Notes: generated by a model from the letters alone, not told the origin. 64,000 nucleotides of DNA from SpSt-333 sp964371615 (GCA_964371615.1 CAYJMS010000007.1:11763-75762); one strand, 5' to 3'. Positions 43,958-53,402 are shown, numbered from the stretch's first letter. A program made the numbers and translations.

Positions 43958-44625
43958 GATTTTGCCTTCGATTTAGGGTTATAGTATTCGACGGGTGATT
44001 TATCCTTCCGTACAATCTGGGTCATAAGATCCTCAAAATCTTCCGGATTATTGACAAAGTCTATCTCGGTAGAATTGATAATCAATAACGGTGCACTTTT
44101 ATACCGGAAGAAAAAATAATTGTATGCTTCATTCAGATCTTTGATATACTCATCCGACATATTTTCCTCATACGTCCTCCCTCTCATTTTAATATTCGAC
44201 ATGAGTCGGTCGACACTGGATTGGAGATAGACGACCAGATCGGGTGTCGGTATATTTTTTTCGATCGTACCGATCAACGATTCGTACAATTTCAATTCGT
44301 CGTCCTGCAGAGTCAGATAGGCGAATATTTTATCCTTATCGAAAATATAATCCGAGACCAGAAAATTATGAAAGAGGTCTCCCTGAAAAAGCTCCTGCTG
44401 CTGCTTATACCGTGACAGCAGAAAAAATATCTGCGTCTGGAATGCATAGTGTTCGGGATCTTCATAGAACTTCGGCAAAAACGGATTCTCTTCGAACCGT
44501 TCAAGCACGAGCTTTGCGTTTAATCGAGTGGACAGCATCTTTGCCAGAGTGGTTTTTCCGGCGCCGATCACACCTTCGATTGCGATATATCTGATGTCAG
44601 ACGGTCGGGTTTGCAATTGAATCAT
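43954..44625 (-). CDS. Deoxynucleoside kinase (dAdo/dGuo kinase type)
   Basis: This 223-residue P-loop enzyme phosphorylates deoxynucleosides for salvage. Visible motifs are GVIGAGKTTLAKML (P-loop, about 19-32), the substrate-binding ERFEENPFLPKFYED, the DLVVYLQSSVDRLMSNI strand and the lid segment RGRTYEENMS. The chain starts 29 bases before the end of folK, so the two are translationally coupled. It lacks a clear preference signature, so purine specificity is inferred from family resemblance. Confidence 0.9.
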   Translation of the reverse strand: MIQLQTRPSDIRYIAIEGVIGAGKTTLAKMLSTRLNAKLVLERFEENPFLPKFYEDPEHYAFQTQIFFLLSRYKQQQELFQGDLFHNFLVSDYIFDKDKIFAYLTLQDDELKLYESLIGTIEKNIPTPDLVVYLQSSVDRLMSNIKMRGRTYEENMSDEYIKDLNEAYNYFFFRYKSAPLLIINSTEIDFVNNPEDFEDLMTQIVRKDKSPVEYYNPKSKAKS

Positions 44626-45142
44626 TGATGAGCGCTAAGAGTTGTGTAGAGTGTATTCCGTCAAATTCTATTGCGTGAGTATCCGTGCATTCCGCCAGCA
44701 ATTGTTCGATCGATCGCTTTTCGACCGGATGGATTGCCATCGGTGCGATCTCCGATAATGGCTGCAGGACAAACCGGCGATTGACAATCTCCCGATGCGG
44801 TATCGTCAGATGTTCTGTTTGGAAGACCGTTGCATCGAAGAATAAAATATCGATATCAATTTCCCGCGGACCCCATCGCACCGATTGCTGCCGGCCGATA
44901 TCCTTCTCCATCGATTTAATACTTCTGTGAAATTCTACGACGTCAAGATCGGTTTTGACGGAAATGCATACATTCAGAAAGTAATCCTGCGCTACATCGC
45001 CCACCGGTTCCGTATGATATACTCCGGAAACATCGTCGACGACCGTCCGTTCGAGGTCGGCAATTGCACGAATCGCTGTTGTTATAAATTCGATTCTATC
45101 GCCTATATTGGAACCTAATCCCAGCAGGACGGTATGCTTCAC
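44597..45142 (-). CDS. folK: 6-Hydroxymethyl-7,8-dihydropterin pyrophosphokinase
   Basis: FolK activates the pterin for dihydropteroate synthesis. The 181 residues begin with LLGLGSNIGDR and carry the ATP/metal signature RWGPREIDIDILFFD near residues 90-104, followed by TIPHREIVNRRFVLQPL. The start overlaps the folB stop by 4 bases and the end overlaps the deoxynucleoside kinase, a tight unit with folB upstream. Confidence 0.94.
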   Translation of the reverse strand: MKHTVLLGLGSNIGDRIEFITTAIRAIADLERTVVDDVSGVYHTEPVGDVAQDYFLNVCISVKTDLDVVEFHRSIKSMEKDIGRQQSVRWGPREIDIDILFFDATVFQTEHLTIPHREIVNRRFVLQPLSEIAPMAIHPVEKRSIEQLLAECTDTHAIEFDGIHSTQLLALINDSIANPTV

Positions 45143-45528
45143 TTTGTTTTCTCCTGCCTCACTGTTTCAACCTGGACTTCGATGGTATCAATAACGCCAT
45201 GTACCGGGGCACCCGGTTTTCGTATTCGTACGAGCGCTTTTTCTACCTGACTAAATTGGCCGATAATGCCCGTCCCCATCGAGTGAGCAAGCGCTTCGAT
45301 CAGATAATATTTTTTTTCCGTGACAATTTTCTTCATCAACGCGTACACTTTTTCGTAGTTCACGGTTTCGTGCAATGCATCGGATTGTTTTGCCGCAGTA
45401 AGATCGCAATACAACTCCACATCAATTTCGAACTTGCCGCCGAGCGTCTGTTCGTCCGATAAAGCCCCGTGATAGGCATAAAAGACGGCGTTATTCAAAC
45501 GAATTATATCAAGTACTTTCATTGTCAT
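45139..45528 (-). CDS. folB: Dihydroneopterin aldolase
   Basis: FolB cleaves dihydroneopterin in folate synthesis. The 129-residue protein has the family opening IRLNNAVFYAYHGALSDEQ, the strand FEIDVELYCDLTAA and the catalytic-lysine region VRIRKPGAPVHGVIDTIEV near the C terminus. A second ATG two codons in (MKVLDI) could be the start. It is coupled to folK by a 4-base overlap. The DUF6265 gene is 27 bases upstream. Confidence 0.93.
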   Translation of the reverse strand: MTMKVLDIIRLNNAVFYAYHGALSDEQTLGGKFEIDVELYCDLTAAKQSDALHETVNYEKVYALMKKIVTEKKYYLIEALAHSMGTGIIGQFSQVEKALVRIRKPGAPVHGVIDTIEVQVETVRQEKTK

Positions 45529-45555
45529 AGAATATAGAGAAGCATCGATCGATAA

Positions 45556-46014
45556 TCAATGCGGAATGAGCCGTTTATACGGGAAATCAACCGTCCGGAA
45601 TTTTCCCTTTACGGTACCTTCAATCCTTGCGATAAGCGAATCCCGGCCGACCTTCCGGTACGAAATCTTCTGCGGAAAATCATGCGTGTCGTTTTCGAAT
45701 GCGACATATCCGTCACGGAACTCAGTGATTGGGAATTCGGCTCCTGCCTGTCCGGACGGCTGCGCAATGAATGCACATTGTCCCGCAGGAGTGCGACGGA
45801 TGATCATGAATTCGTAGAATCCAAGGTTGCCTTTTTCTATCGTTCTGCTCCATCCGATTAACGAATTTCCCGATGGGTGTGACCACATTTCTTCGATCTG
45901 GGTTGTCCCCGCAGCATAGATCCAGTGCCCGGACAACCACCCGAGCGATCGGACGGTATCGGTCTGAGCAAAACCGGAAATAGTGAGAAATAAAAAAATG
46001 GCGATCGGTTTCAT
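45556..46014 (-). CDS. Secreted DUF6265 domain protein
   Basis: The 152-residue protein begins with a signal peptide (MKPIAIFLFLTISGFAQ) and matches the DUF6265 pattern: LGWLSGHWI, IEEMWSHPSGNSLIGWSRT, YEFMIIRR, FENDTHDFPQKISYRK and IEGTVKGKFRTVDFPYKRL. It is a lipocalin-like beta-barrel family of unknown role, common in environmental bacteria. Its start overlaps the gltX stop by 4 bases, so it is cotranscribed with translation genes despite being exported. Confidence 0.8.
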   Translation of the reverse strand: MKPIAIFLFLTISGFAQTDTVRSLGWLSGHWIYAAGTTQIEEMWSHPSGNSLIGWSRTIEKGNLGFYEFMIIRRTPAGQCAFIAQPSGQAGAEFPITEFRDGYVAFENDTHDFPQKISYRKVGRDSLIARIEGTVKGKFRTVDFPYKRLIPH

Positions 46015-47435
46015 TTCAGACTCTCGATTGCGGCGGTGATCCGGCGTAGTATTACATCCTTGCCGAGTGTTTCCATCATATGAAACAACGACGGGCCATT
46101 GGCAACCCCGGAAATAGCAAGCCGTAAGGGATGTATTAATTTCCCCGCTCCAATCTTTAACTCTTCCGCCGTTGCACGCAATGCGAGTTCCACCGATGAT
46201 GCATCGAATGATTCAAGAAGTTCAATTTTTTTGATCATCAACGCAACATGATCCGGTGTTTCTGTCTTCCAATTCTTTGCTTTGGCGGATTCGTCGTATA
46301 CTGAAGGGTCTTCGTAGAGGTACGGACATGCGTCAACGAAATCGTTCAGCACAACCACACGTTCCTTCATGAGATGGATCACTTGCACAATATATTCATC
46401 AGACACATCCGTCCCCCGCTTTTCTTGCACTATCGAACGGACCAATTCCAACAATTCGGCATCGCTCTTTAATTTTATATGCTGCTGATTGATCCAGTTC
46501 AACTTATCAATGTTGAACACCGCTCCCGCTTTACCGACACGTTCCAGTGAGAATTCCTTAATCAATTCGGTAAGTGAAAATATCTCTTGCTCACCACCAG
46601 GATTCCAACCGAGGAATGCGACAAAATTCACCAATGCATCTTTCAGATATCCTTTTGCGCGATAATCCTCCACTGCAACATCACCCTGCCGTTTACTGAG
46701 TTTTGATTTGTCGGGATTCAACAACAGCGGCAGATGAGCGAATACGGGGATGTCCCAATTGAAATATTTATAGAGAAGAATATGTTTCGGAGTACTCGGC
46801 AGCCACTCTTCGCCCCGAATGACATGAGAAACATTCATGGTGTGATCATCAACGACGACCGCAAGATGGTATGTCGGGAAACCGTCCGATTTCATCAATA
46901 CCTGATCGTCGATAGTCGAAAATGAAAATGTTACATCTCCGCGGATCGTGTCATGAAACTGAAGATTTCCGTCGTCAGGAATGATCATTCGCACCACATG
47001 TGATTCACCCGATTCCGCTCTCTTCCGTGACTCATCCTGAGAGATCAAACGGCAATGTTTGTCATACATTGTTGCTCCATTTGCACGAATCTGCTCGAGC
47101 CTCTCCGGTGTACAAAAACAACGGTACGCCTTCCCTTTTTCGATTAATTGCCGGACATGGTCGCGATAGAGTGAAAGCCGTTCGGATTGGATATACGGTC
47201 CGCAATCGCCATTCTTCCCCGGCCCTTCATCAAAGTCGATTCCCGCCCAATGGAGCGCTTCGATCAATTTTTCCGCTGCACCTTCTACTTTGCGTGATTG
47301 ATCCGTATCTTCTATGCGAAGAATTAACGATCCGTGATGCTGCCGCGCAAAAAGAAAGGCGTACAGCGCCGTTCGCAAACCGCCGACATGAAGGTAACCG
47401 GTTGGAGATGGTGCAAAACGAGTGCGAACAGACAT
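46011..47435 (-). CDS. gltX: Glutamyl-tRNA synthetase
   Basis: GltX charges tRNA-Glu, and often tRNA-Gln in species lacking glutaminyl-tRNA synthetase. The class I signatures are the HIGH-type HVGGLRTALYAF at residues 17-28 and the KMSKS-type KLSKRQGDVAVEDYR near 244. Its 474 residues include the usual C-terminal anticodon domain. It leads a six- to eight-gene minus-strand unit that includes the folate genes and nadA further on. A GGCAGC/GCTGCC hairpin lies in the leader about 35 bases before the ATG. Confidence 0.95.
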   Translation of the reverse strand: MSVRTRFAPSPTGYLHVGGLRTALYAFLFARQHHGSLILRIEDTDQSRKVEGAAEKLIEALHWAGIDFDEGPGKNGDCGPYIQSERLSLYRDHVRQLIEKGKAYRCFCTPERLEQIRANGATMYDKHCRLISQDESRKRAESGESHVVRMIIPDDGNLQFHDTIRGDVTFSFSTIDDQVLMKSDGFPTYHLAVVVDDHTMNVSHVIRGEEWLPSTPKHILLYKYFNWDIPVFAHLPLLLNPDKSKLSKRQGDVAVEDYRAKGYLKDALVNFVAFLGWNPGGEQEIFSLTELIKEFSLERVGKAGAVFNIDKLNWINQQHIKLKSDAELLELVRSIVQEKRGTDVSDEYIVQVIHLMKERVVVLNDFVDACPYLYEDPSVYDESAKAKNWKTETPDHVALMIKKIELLESFDASSVELALRATAEELKIGAGKLIHPLRLAISGVANGPSLFHMMETLGKDVILRRITAAIESLK

Positions 47436-47601
47436 TGCGAGTAGTACCTTTCACCGTCGAAGAAACAACAGGCAGCGGTATGCTGCCCGAATAATATTTA
47501 TTAAAAATACCAAACTTTTGCTATACTTCCAAAGGATGAGACGTCTTCCATCGTCACCGTGCGATTCTCGATACCATCGTTAATGAACATGCTTCACACT
47601 T

Positions 47602-48468
47602 ATGATCACCACAATTCACCATATCTCTTCTCTTGACATTCCGGAACTTGAAACGTACAGAACATTACGCAGGCCGATAGAACATCTTCAACAGGGCATA
47701 TTCGTTGCGGAAGGAGAAAAAGTTGTCCATCGGCTTCTTGAAAGCAATTTGGAAGTTCGGTCACTCCTCGTCTCCCGAGATCGATTCGCCGGTGTTGAGC
47801 AGCGAATCCGCGACAACCGTCATGCTATTGAGGTATTTGTCGGTGAAAAAAAATTATTGGATACAATAGTCGGACACGATTTGCATCAAGCCATTCTCGC
47901 CATCGGTACAGTGCCCCAGCCGCTCACCAGTCAACAGATCGCAGCACCATTGAAGAGCGGCACCATTGGCGAATCCGGACGGCGTGTCTATGTGCTGGTA
48001 GATGGAATTACCAATGCGGAGAATATGGGAGTCATTATCCGGAATTGCGTTTGTTTCGGCGTGACCGCGTTATTGGTGCTGCCGACATCTTGCGATCCGT
48101 ATTTGCGACGCTCGGTACGAAATTCTATGGGGAATATATTTCAATTCCCCATTGCCTATATTCACGATACGGCCAAAGAAATTCAGAATCTCAAACGGGC
48201 CGGATTCACATTCATCGCAGCCCATCCGCATACAACGAGTATCGATATGAGAACCGCCACATTTCCCGATAATAGTTGTATCGTATTGGGCGCAGAAGGA
48301 CACGGGATCTCTCCCGAGGTGTTGGCGTTCTGCGATGCGTACATCACTATTCCTATGAAAGAAGGGGTCGACTCGTTAAACGTCGCCAGTGCCAGTGCGG
48401 TAATCTTGTTCCACATTCAACAGTACACCGCAAAACAGCGCACGTCAGAGACATTCGGAAGTGTGTAA
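47602..48468 (+). CDS. SPOUT/TrmH-family RNA 2'-O-methyltransferase
   Basis: This 288-residue protein has an N-terminal substrate-binding domain (RPIEHLQQGIFVAEGEKVVHR) and a C-terminal SPOUT knot with DGITNAENMGVIIRNC, VLGAEGHGIS and VDSLNVASASAVILF. The family methylates ribose in rRNA or tRNA using SAM; this one lacks features to choose between rRNA (RlmB-like) and tRNA targets. Its gene converges on the dipeptide epimerase gene, separated by 13 bases. It is divergent from gltX across about 165 bases. Confidence 0.88.
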   Translation: MITTIHHISSLDIPELETYRTLRRPIEHLQQGIFVAEGEKVVHRLLESNLEVRSLLVSRDRFAGVEQRIRDNRHAIEVFVGEKKLLDTIVGHDLHQAILAIGTVPQPLTSQQIAAPLKSGTIGESGRRVYVLVDGITNAENMGVIIRNCVCFGVTALLVLPTSCDPYLRRSVRNSMGNIFQFPIAYIHDTAKEIQNLKRAGFTFIAAHPHTTSIDMRTATFPDNSCIVLGAEGHGISPEVLAFCDAYITIPMKEGVDSLNVASASAVILFHIQQYTAKQRTSETFGSV

Positions 48469-48481
48469 ATGCGGATGTATT

Positions 48482-49618
48482 TTACAGTATTTTCTTTATT
48501 CCGATTCCCGGATCATCGCTCAAAACAAGTCTCCCATCCTTCACAGTGGTTCCGGAAAAAATATCGTTTTTAATCAGTAACATCCCATCCAAATCAGCCC
48601 AATCGCACATCGGCGAGAGATGAGACGCGGCAGAAATCGCACACGATGTTTCCGTCATGCATCCGATTAACACTTTCATATTGTACGACTTGGCGAGCGT
48701 CAACATCTTGTTCGCTTCCCGCATACCCGTGCATTTCATCAATTTTATGACGATACCGGAATACGCTCCTTTGATTTTCGGAATGTCGGACAAGCGCTGA
48801 CAGCTTTCATCGGCAAGGATCGGCAAAGGACTTCGCTCCGTCAGCCACGCGTGATCATCATATCGCTCTTTCGCCATCGGTTGCTCAACAAATTGAACTC
48901 CTTTTTCTTTCAGCCAGTGGCACATATCCAGCGCATAATGTTTATCCTTCCACCCCTGGTTTGGATCTGCGGTCAGCGGAACATCGGTAACGGAACGAAT
49001 CGATTCAATCATCTCTTTGTCATTATTCTTCCCCAGTTTCACTTTTAATACTTTAAAACCGGTTGCTTCCTTTGTTTTCTCTCGGACGACCTCCGCCGTA
49101 TCGATTCCAATGGTGAATGTCGTGTTCGGTGCATTGTGTTTGTTGTATCCCCAAATATTATACCATGGCTGTCCGATTAATTTACCGACGAGATCATGCA
49201 ATGCAATATCCACAGCAGCCTTTGCCGCAGTGTTGTGAAACGCCAGCATATCGATATCTGCAAGAATGGTCTCCAAATCGAAAGGATTGTCATATTTCGA
49301 AAGATCAACCCGCTTTAAAAATGCCATAGCGCTTTCCTGTGATTCACCGAGATACGGCGGCATCGACGCTTCTCCGTATCCTTTCACACCGTCATATTCC
49401 ACTTCCGTGAGCACCACCGGAGTCGTCGTTCTGCTCATTGTGGCAACAGTAAAAACATGCTTCAATTCCAGCGTATACGGTCTGAATGTCAGCGTTAATT
49501 TCTTCGCCCGCTTTGATTGAATATTGAAGAGTGTGGAAGAGAAAGATCTATTGAAGAGCGCCGGTACCGAGGCAGCCAGTGCTGCTGTCTTAAAGAACGA
49601 TCGTCGGGAGTTTTTCAT
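48482..49618 (-). CDS. Tat-exported enolase-superfamily dipeptide epimerase
   Basis: The 378 residues begin with a twin-arginine signal (NSRRSFFKTAALAASVPALF), followed by the muconate-lactonizing/enolase fold: KVKLGK with the catalytic lysine pair, LTADPNQGW and EQPMAKERYDDHAW metal-ligand segments, ADESC and the second catalytic lysine in GIVIKLMKC. The pattern fits L-Ala-D/L-Glu epimerases of murein recycling. An export signal on such an enzyme suggests it acts on peptides in the periplasm. The first ATG lies 5 codons before the chosen one. No murein-peptide transporter is nearby. Confidence 0.85.
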   Translation of the reverse strand: MKNSRRSFFKTAALAASVPALFNRSFSSTLFNIQSKRAKKLTLTFRPYTLELKHVFTVATMSRTTTPVVLTEVEYDGVKGYGEASMPPYLGESQESAMAFLKRVDLSKYDNPFDLETILADIDMLAFHNTAAKAAVDIALHDLVGKLIGQPWYNIWGYNKHNAPNTTFTIGIDTAEVVREKTKEATGFKVLKVKLGKNNDKEMIESIRSVTDVPLTADPNQGWKDKHYALDMCHWLKEKGVQFVEQPMAKERYDDHAWLTERSPLPILADESCQRLSDIPKIKGAYSGIVIKLMKCTGMREANKMLTLAKSYNMKVLIGCMTETSCAISAASHLSPMCDWADLDGMLLIKNDIFSGTTVKDGRLVLSDDPGIGIKKIL

Positions 49619-49688
49619 GGAATGCCTTAGCAATGTGGGAAGATGATGTCACGTGAAAGTAGGGTATTTTTCAGGCAATTTCAAATGA

Positions 49689-49706
49689 GTTAACACAAAG
49701 TTAACA
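49689..49706 (+). promoter_or_regulatory. Pho-box-like perfect direct repeat upstream of the phosphate genes
   Basis: Two identical 7-base repeats GTTAACA (49689-49695 and 49700-49706) are separated by CAAA, an 11-base period that equals the E. coli Pho box layout and also contains the Bacillus-type TTAACA-N5-TTAACA. A weaker copy (TTTCAA, 49679-49684) continues the period. It lies about 80-100 bases before the phosphate-uptake start and downstream of nothing else on plus, as expected for PhoB/PhoP activation. No phoB gene is in the window to confirm it. Confidence 0.6.
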
Positions 49707-49787
49707 TTGGTGCCTTTCATTTTTGCTGAATTGTAAGTATGTTTTGGCCTGTGACCGACCTATTCCATCAATAATAACGGTACCCGT

Positions 49788-50432
49788 ATGAAACTCGACA
49801 GAATAATCCAATCGCTTATTCCGCATGATGAAAAATTCTTCGTGTTATTTGATAATCTTGCAAGAACCATGGTCGAGGCAGCAGATATTCTCCGCACATT
49901 GCCCAGCATTTCCAAAAGTGACCGACAATCGGTCGTGGATGCGATAAAAGAACAAGAACATAAAGCAGACTCCATTACCCACGAGATCTATACCGAACTG
50001 AATAAAACTTTTGTCACACCGTTCGACCGCGAAGATATCTATACACTCGCCTCCCGGCTTGACGATATTATCGATTACATCGACGGCAGCGCAAACCGGT
50101 TCCACCTGTATAAACTCAAAAAAAATTCGGCCGATATTCAACGACTGACCGAGATTATCTACCAATCCGCCATCGAAATCCAACGCGGTGTCGCGATGAT
50201 TACCGATCACCGCCATTTTGAAGACCTGAAAAAAATTCTTCGAAAGATCAACCAGTATGAAAACGATGCGGATGACATCTTTGATCTTGCCATTGCCGAA
50301 TTGTTCGACAAAGAAGATAACGCTATCGAACTGATCAAGAACAAAGAAGTTCTTGTTTCCCTCGAAACTGCTACAGACAAATGTGAAGACGTCGCCAACG
50401 TGCTCGAAGGCATCATGATTAAAAACGCATAA
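49788..50432 (+). CDS. DUF47/PhoU-like protein, phosphate-transporter accessory
   Basis: This 214-residue all-helical protein matches DUF47 (PhoU-like) proteins: MKLDRIIQSLIPHDEKFF, RQSVVDAIKEQEHKAD with its metal-binding E-H, TPFDREDIYTLASRLDDIIDYIDG, and KDNAIELIKNKEVLVSLETA-type end. Such proteins accompany Pit transporters and are thought to restrain or couple phosphate uptake. It is followed 18 bases later by the transporter, so the two form one operon behind a Pho-box-like repeat. Confidence 0.92.
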   Translation: MKLDRIIQSLIPHDEKFFVLFDNLARTMVEAADILRTLPSISKSDRQSVVDAIKEQEHKADSITHEIYTELNKTFVTPFDREDIYTLASRLDDIIDYIDGSANRFHLYKLKKNSADIQRLTEIIYQSAIEIQRGVAMITDHRHFEDLKKILRKINQYENDADDIFDLAIAELFDKEDNAIELIKNKEVLVSLETATDKCEDVANVLEGIMIKNA

Positions 50433-50450
50433 CGGAAGGCGAGGTAACAC

Positions 50451-51446
50451 ATGGAATTGTACGTCATCTTCATCATTTTCATAGCGCTGGTCTTCGACTT
50501 TTTGAACGGCATGAATGATGCCGCTAATTCAATTGCTACCATTGTTTCCACAAGAGTACTATCTCCGCGATTAGCCGTATTGTGGGCAGCATTTTTCAAT
50601 TTTGCCGCAGCATTCGGATTCGGAGTGGCCGTTGCGACAACCATTGGTAAGGGAATCATTGATCCAAACATTGTTACACCAGACCTTATTCTCGGCGCTC
50701 TCATCGGTGCAATCGCCTGGACGCATTTCTGCACGCACTATGGTTTTCCAATCAGCGTTTCCCATGCACTCATCGGTGGTTTGGCAGGTGCCGGCTTTTA
50801 CAAAGCGGGGCTTGGCGCACTTAACATGTGGGGAATCGAAAAAGTTGTCCTATTTATCTTTCTGTCACCGGCTATTGGGATGGTAATTGCATTTATCTTG
50901 ATGATCGCAGTGTATTGGATATTCAGAAATAATAATTCCAGGCAAATAGACAACTTTTTCCGCGTTGGACAATTACTATCATCCGCTGCTTATAGTCTCG
51001 GACACGGCACAAACGATGCACAAAAAACGATGGGTATCATCACCATACTTTTATATTCAACCGGATATTTTCAAGGTGCCGAAATGTATGTTCCATGGTG
51101 GGTCATCATCATTGCACATACTGCCATCGGCTTAGGGACATTGCTCGGAGGATGGAAAGTGGTTGGCACAATGGGAGTGAAAATAACGCATCTGAAACCG
51201 GTCCATGGTTTTTGCGCGGAGGGCGCAGGTTCTATTGTGCTGCTGGGAACTGCACTCGCTGGAATTCCCGTCAGCACCACACATACAATTGCCGGCGCGA
51301 TTATGGGCGTCGGATCTACTCGACGACTATCGGCGGTCCGCTGGGGTATTGTCGGTAAGATGGTATTCGCTTGGGTCCTCACCATTCCTACATCGGCAAT
51401 TATCGGCGCTTTAAGTTTTTGGATTGTGGAGATGATCCGAGGTTAA
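50451..51446 (+). CDS. Low-affinity inorganic phosphate transporter (PiT family)
   Basis: A 331-residue transporter with about ten hydrophobic segments and the duplicated PiT signature: first copy FLNGMNDAANSIATIVS near residues 18-34, second copy YSLGHGTNDAQKTMGIITIL near 184-203. It moves phosphate with protons or sodium, usually as metal-phosphate. The size is smaller than E. coli PitA (499) but normal for the short DUF47-linked form. It follows the DUF47 gene by 18 bases and a strong terminator follows it. Confidence 0.94.
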   Translation: MELYVIFIIFIALVFDFLNGMNDAANSIATIVSTRVLSPRLAVLWAAFFNFAAAFGFGVAVATTIGKGIIDPNIVTPDLILGALIGAIAWTHFCTHYGFPISVSHALIGGLAGAGFYKAGLGALNMWGIEKVVLFIFLSPAIGMVIAFILMIAVYWIFRNNNSRQIDNFFRVGQLLSSAAYSLGHGTNDAQKTMGIITILLYSTGYFQGAEMYVPWWVIIIAHTAIGLGTLLGGWKVVGTMGVKITHLKPVHGFCAEGAGSIVLLGTALAGIPVSTTHTIAGAIMGVGSTRRLSAVRWGIVGKMVFAWVLTIPTSAIIGALSFWIVEMIRG

Positions 51447-51467
51447 CGATTAAATCGAAAAATCGAT

Positions 51468-51494
51468 AACGGCCGTGAATGTTACGCGGCCGTT
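51468..51494 (+). terminator. Rho-independent terminator after the phosphate transporter
   Basis: AACGGCCG and CGGCCGTT form an 8-bp stem around an 11-base loop, with TTTTTT following on plus. It ends the DUF47-Pit transcript and lies against the 3' end of the convergent phosphoesterase gene. Confidence 0.82.
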
Positions 51495-51496
51495 TT

Positions 51497-53326
51497 TTAT
51501 TGTGTCGATTCCACCGATGTCATCACTCCGTCAAAGTCCGTTACAATTACATTTTTGCCACTCAACGGTAACACTGTATTTGTCACGCCCACACCTGTTT
51601 TATATTTCCACCGCAAGTGACCTGTTTTTCCGTCAACGGCGATGAGAAGACCGTTTTTGCTCGGGTAAAACAACACTCCATCCTTTTCTTTAATCATCGC
51701 TGAATTAATATCGTACCCGAATTGTGCGTTCAATCCCCAGATCACTTCAGGATAAGAACTTTTCGCCGAGAGAGCATAAAGAGAATCATTCATTGTCCTG
51801 ACATAAACGCGTTTCCCATCGTCCGAGAGTCCGATTGTTTCCCGTACACGAAATTGATTTGTCCGCCAGACGGTAGTTCCCCGTTCGAGATCAATCGCCG
51901 TCATATATCGGTCCGGCGCAACGATAAATACTTTGCCATGGGCGACAACCGGTTCGCACGCGGCGGCAGAGAGTAACGTTCCCTTTCTATCACTCCTCCA
52001 CTTCCATACAAGATTTCCGGTGCGTGCATCGAGGCAATACAGATGTTCATCCCAAGCACCGAAGATAATCTTGCCATCATGGTATGCCGGAGTACATTCG
52101 ACAAATCCGCCAATCCCGTCATATTCCCATGCCAGCGTTCCTTTGTTGACATCTATTGCCCTGAAAGTACCGTCACTGGCACCGATGTATGCTATTCCAT
52201 TGCGAATAATGGGAGATGCAACAACCGATGCCTCAGTCTTCAATTTCCAAACCAAATCCCCATCTTTTCCATTGATGCAATAAATATTGCTATCGGTCGA
52301 TGCAAAGATAATGTTGTCGTTATCGACAGCCGGTGTTGAATAGACGGGACCGTCAGACATGAATTTCCACTTTTTCTTTCCCGTTACGATATTCAGCGCA
52401 GAAACACATCCGGATGCATCACCAACGATAAGATTATCACGGTTGACGGCAGGAGAAGAGGCAATAGTGTAGCCCGTTTGATGTTTCCATTTTGTTCTGA
52501 TCTGCGGAAACGAATCATTAACTGCAAAACTCGGACGGATGACCGGTTCATCCTGCAGCATTCCGGGATTCAACGATCGCTGCAACCACGTTTTTTTAAA
52601 ACCGGAAATCGGTTTCCGTTCCGTATATATCAATGAATCATTTCTTACTTCCACAATATTATATCCTCCGATGGAATCTCTTGCCCGTAAATTCGACCGT
52701 CCCATCACTCCGGTGATCCCTTCAAACGTGGTTGCCCGATTACTGTGACCGTGTCCAAACAATACCGCTTTGACATTGAACTGCTTCAATCTATCAAGTA
52801 CATCATACCAATTTGCGATTTCCGGATTGAGGGGATAGTGGGTGAAAAAGAAAACCGGCTGGGTGCGTGATGTCTTCGACAAAACGGAATCGAGCCACCG
52901 AATATCCTGAGGAGACCAATGTCCGTCACCCATTTTCAGCAGCGGCCCCTGATGCATGCCGATAAAACGGTTTCCCTGAAAATCAAAAACGATACGCTCA
53001 TATCCGAATATTTTCTGGAATGAATATCCACCCGAACCGGACCATTTCATATCGTGGTTTCCGGGAATGATATACCACGGTTGATTCAGCCGATCGAGAA
53101 TCTGTTTTGCGTTCCGTAATTCATCGTCGAATCCCGCCTCGGTAATATCACCGGTAATGAGCACAAACGATACTCCGTCAAGAGAATTGATATCATCCAC
53201 CGTTCGCTGCAAATCTTCTGCCGCCGTCGCATTGCCGATATGGGTATCCGTAATGTGAGCAAATTTAAAGTGCGATTGTCCCGCAAGCACGGAAACCGCA
53301 GTGAATAGCAGTATAAATATTTTCAT
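51497..53326 (-). CDS. Exported metallophosphoesterase fused to a PQQ-type beta-propeller
   Basis: The 609 residues start with a signal peptide (MKIFILLFTAVSVLAGQ). A calcineurin-like phosphoesterase domain (about 20-250) carries the metal motifs D27-x-H29, GD60, GNH91D, THYPL and GHGHSN. A quinoprotein-like propeller (about 270-605) repeats strands such as WKHQTGYTIASSPAVNRDN and VYSTPAVDNDNIIFASTDSNIY, the WD-like VVASPIIRNGIAYIGASDGTF and so on. The substrate is unknown; the propeller may bind a polymer or partner. It is divergent from the deacetylase-like gene across 76 bases. It is convergent with the phosphate transporter, so a phosphate-release link is tempting but unsupported. Confidence 0.82.
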   Translation of the reverse strand: MKIFILLFTAVSVLAGQSHFKFAHITDTHIGNATAAEDLQRTVDDINSLDGVSFVLITGDITEAGFDDELRNAKQILDRLNQPWYIIPGNHDMKWSGSGGYSFQKIFGYERIVFDFQGNRFIGMHQGPLLKMGDGHWSPQDIRWLDSVLSKTSRTQPVFFFTHYPLNPEIANWYDVLDRLKQFNVKAVLFGHGHSNRATTFEGITGVMGRSNLRARDSIGGYNIVEVRNDSLIYTERKPISGFKKTWLQRSLNPGMLQDEPVIRPSFAVNDSFPQIRTKWKHQTGYTIASSPAVNRDNLIVGDASGCVSALNIVTGKKKWKFMSDGPVYSTPAVDNDNIIFASTDSNIYCINGKDGDLVWKLKTEASVVASPIIRNGIAYIGASDGTFRAIDVNKGTLAWEYDGIGGFVECTPAYHDGKIIFGAWDEHLYCLDARTGNLVWKWRSDRKGTLLSAAACEPVVAHGKVFIVAPDRYMTAIDLERGTTVWRTNQFRVRETIGLSDDGKRVYVRTMNDSLYALSAKSSYPEVIWGLNAQFGYDINSAMIKEKDGVLFYPSKNGLLIAVDGKTGHLRWKYKTGVGVTNTVLPLSGKNVIVTDFDGVMTSVESTQ

Positions 53327-53402
53327 TACTCTCTTTGCTTTTTAGTCTTTGATTAGTGATTTTACTGCAGACAAGGTTATAAAATTTTTGCGGGCAGTCA
53401 AC

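Noticed and set aside
47436..47601. T-box or other riboswitch upstream of gltX
   Set aside because: Only a 6-bp GGCAGC/GCTGCC hairpin is seen; there is no T-box sequence or specifier loop, and T-boxes are not expected in this group.
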